A stretch of 7,013 bases of DNA from Candidatus Rokuibacteriota bacterium (lineage in GTDB: Bacteria; Methylomirabilota; Methylomirabilia; Rokubacteriales; CSP1-6), in contig QHRT01000156.1 in the NCBI GenBank assembly GCA_003220195.1, forward strand, positions 1-7,013, given 5' to 3'. The position numbers and the translations under genes were made by a program. Within the stretch, counting starts at the first letter, position 1. Each line of letters starts with the position of its first letter. Below the pieces are notes generated by a model. The model was not told the DNA's origin. It worked only from the letters and a program-made list of their open reading frames with translations, and ran no database searches. This document shows positions 6,410-7,013 of this stretch, piece by piece.

Positions 6410-7013
6410 TGTCATCGTCCGCCGACCGTCTCGCCGGAATGATCTTCGATCTCGATGGCACCCTGGTCGACACGTTGCCCGTGGCGTTCTCGACATTTCG
6501 GAGCGTGGTGGCGGAGTTCACGGATCGCCGCTTCGTGGACGAAGAATTGATCGCGATGTTCGGACCGAGCGAGGACGGAATCCTTCGCCGGCTTTTCCCC
6601 GATCACTGGGAGCGAAGCTTCGAACGATTCGTCGGTGAATACGCGGAGCGACACGCCGGATGTTCCGCGCCGTTCCGCGGTATCGACGTGGCGCTCGACG
6701 TGTTGAAGCGCCGCGGTGTCCGGCTCGCCATCGTCACCGGGAAAGCCGCACGGACTGCCGCGATCACGCTCGAGCGGGTGGGAATCGCGGATTACTTCGA
6801 CGCGGTGGAGACGGGTTCGCCCGAGGGCGGCGTCAAGCCACGCGCCATGCGCAAGATCCTCGACGCCTGGCGCCTGTCACCTCGCAGCGTCGCCTACGTC
6901 GGTGACGCGGTCTCCGACATCGAGGCGGCCCGCGCCGTCGGCGTGGTTGCACTCGGGGCCGCGTGGGGCGGGACGATGCCGGCGGCGGAGCTCGAGAAGG
7001 CCGGGGCGGACGT
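6409..7013 (+). CDS. HAD-superfamily hydrolase, phosphoglycolate-phosphatase/beta-phosphoglucomutase-like (3' end outside window)
   Basis: The reading frame stays open to the window end, giving 201 residues of a family usually about 210-230 long. All four HAD motifs are present: motif I DLDGT (14-18) with nucleophile Asp14 and acid/base Asp16, motif II with Thr110 in IVTGK, motif III with Lys143 in GGVKPRAM, and motif IV GDAVSD with Asp166 and Asp170 for Mg2+. The helical segment between motifs I and II (about 21-95) is a C1-type cap, as in Gph phosphatases acting on small phosphorylated metabolites. The substrate cannot be told. The likely start is ATG 6409, which shares its A with the upstream TGA. 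GTG 6406 is a possible alternative. No Shine-Dalgarno is visible just upstream, so translation probably depends on coupling to the zinc-ribbon ORF. An in-frame stop at 6382-6384 rules out a much longer N-terminus. Confidence 0.9.
   Translation, partial: MSSSADRLAGMIFDLDGTLVDTLPVAFSTFRSVVAEFTDRRFVDEELIAMFGPSEDGILRRLFPDHWERSFERFVGEYAERHAGCSAPFRGIDVALDVLKRRGVRLAIVTGKAARTAAITLERVGIADYFDAVETGSPEGGVKPRAMRKILDAWRLSPRSVAYVGDAVSDIEAARAVGVVALGAAWGGTMPAAELEKAGAD

Overview
The window is about 7 kb of dense, GC-rich bacterial DNA with strong third-position G/C bias and clear Shine-Dalgarno sites (AGGAGG/GAGGAGA). It carries seven genes or gene remnants and no RNA genes, CRISPR arrays or insertion sequences. 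Secreted TPR proteins, an HxlR regulator with a C-terminal domain, double zinc-ribbon proteins and aromatic dioxygenase sets are common in GC-rich soil or sediment bacteria (Rokubacteria/Methylomirabilota-like, Tectomicrobia-like or proteobacterial). The sequence alone does not fix the phylum, so this placement is an inference.

Region 1 (1-2232, plus strand) is the end of an aromatic-ring cis-dihydroxylation operon. It holds the C-terminal part of an SDR cis-dihydrodiol dehydrogenase, the dioxygenase large (alpha) subunit and the small (beta) subunit. In a working system the dioxygenase makes a cis-dihydrodiol and the SDR re-aromatises it to a catechol. No ferredoxin or reductase gene is visible. 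The alpha gene is broken: about 24-26 codons holding the second half of the Rieske [2Fe-2S] site are missing and the frame changes at the same point. The neighbouring genes and the alpha catalytic domain look intact, so this is either a recent inactivating deletion or an assembly error.

Region 2 (2363-5255, minus strand) has two genes. An acyl-CoA-dehydrogenase-fold flavoprotein carries His where dehydrogenases have the catalytic Glu, so it may be a flavin monooxygenase. Downstream of it lies an exported TPR protein with a conserved-looking histidine-rich core. The dioxygenase operon and the TPR gene converge on a 130-nt spacer.

Region 3 (5256-6060) is a divergent pair. An HxlR-type regulator with an extra C-terminal domain is transcribed away from the flavoprotein gene. 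The shared spacer holds a good promoter for the regulator, with a small palindrome between its -35 and -10 boxes and a start so close that the mRNA may be leaderless. The regulator probably controls itself and the flavoprotein gene.

Region 4 (6061-7013, plus strand) has a promoter, a 70-codon double zinc-ribbon ORF that looks like the cut-off N-terminus of a much larger signalling protein, and a HAD phosphatase-like gene that runs off the window end. The last two are joined by a TGATG stop/start overlap.

I found no convincing new multi-gene system. The most notable points are the deletion in the Rieske subunit, the orphan zinc ribbon coupled to the HAD gene, the Glu-to-His flavoprotein and its probable HxlR control.
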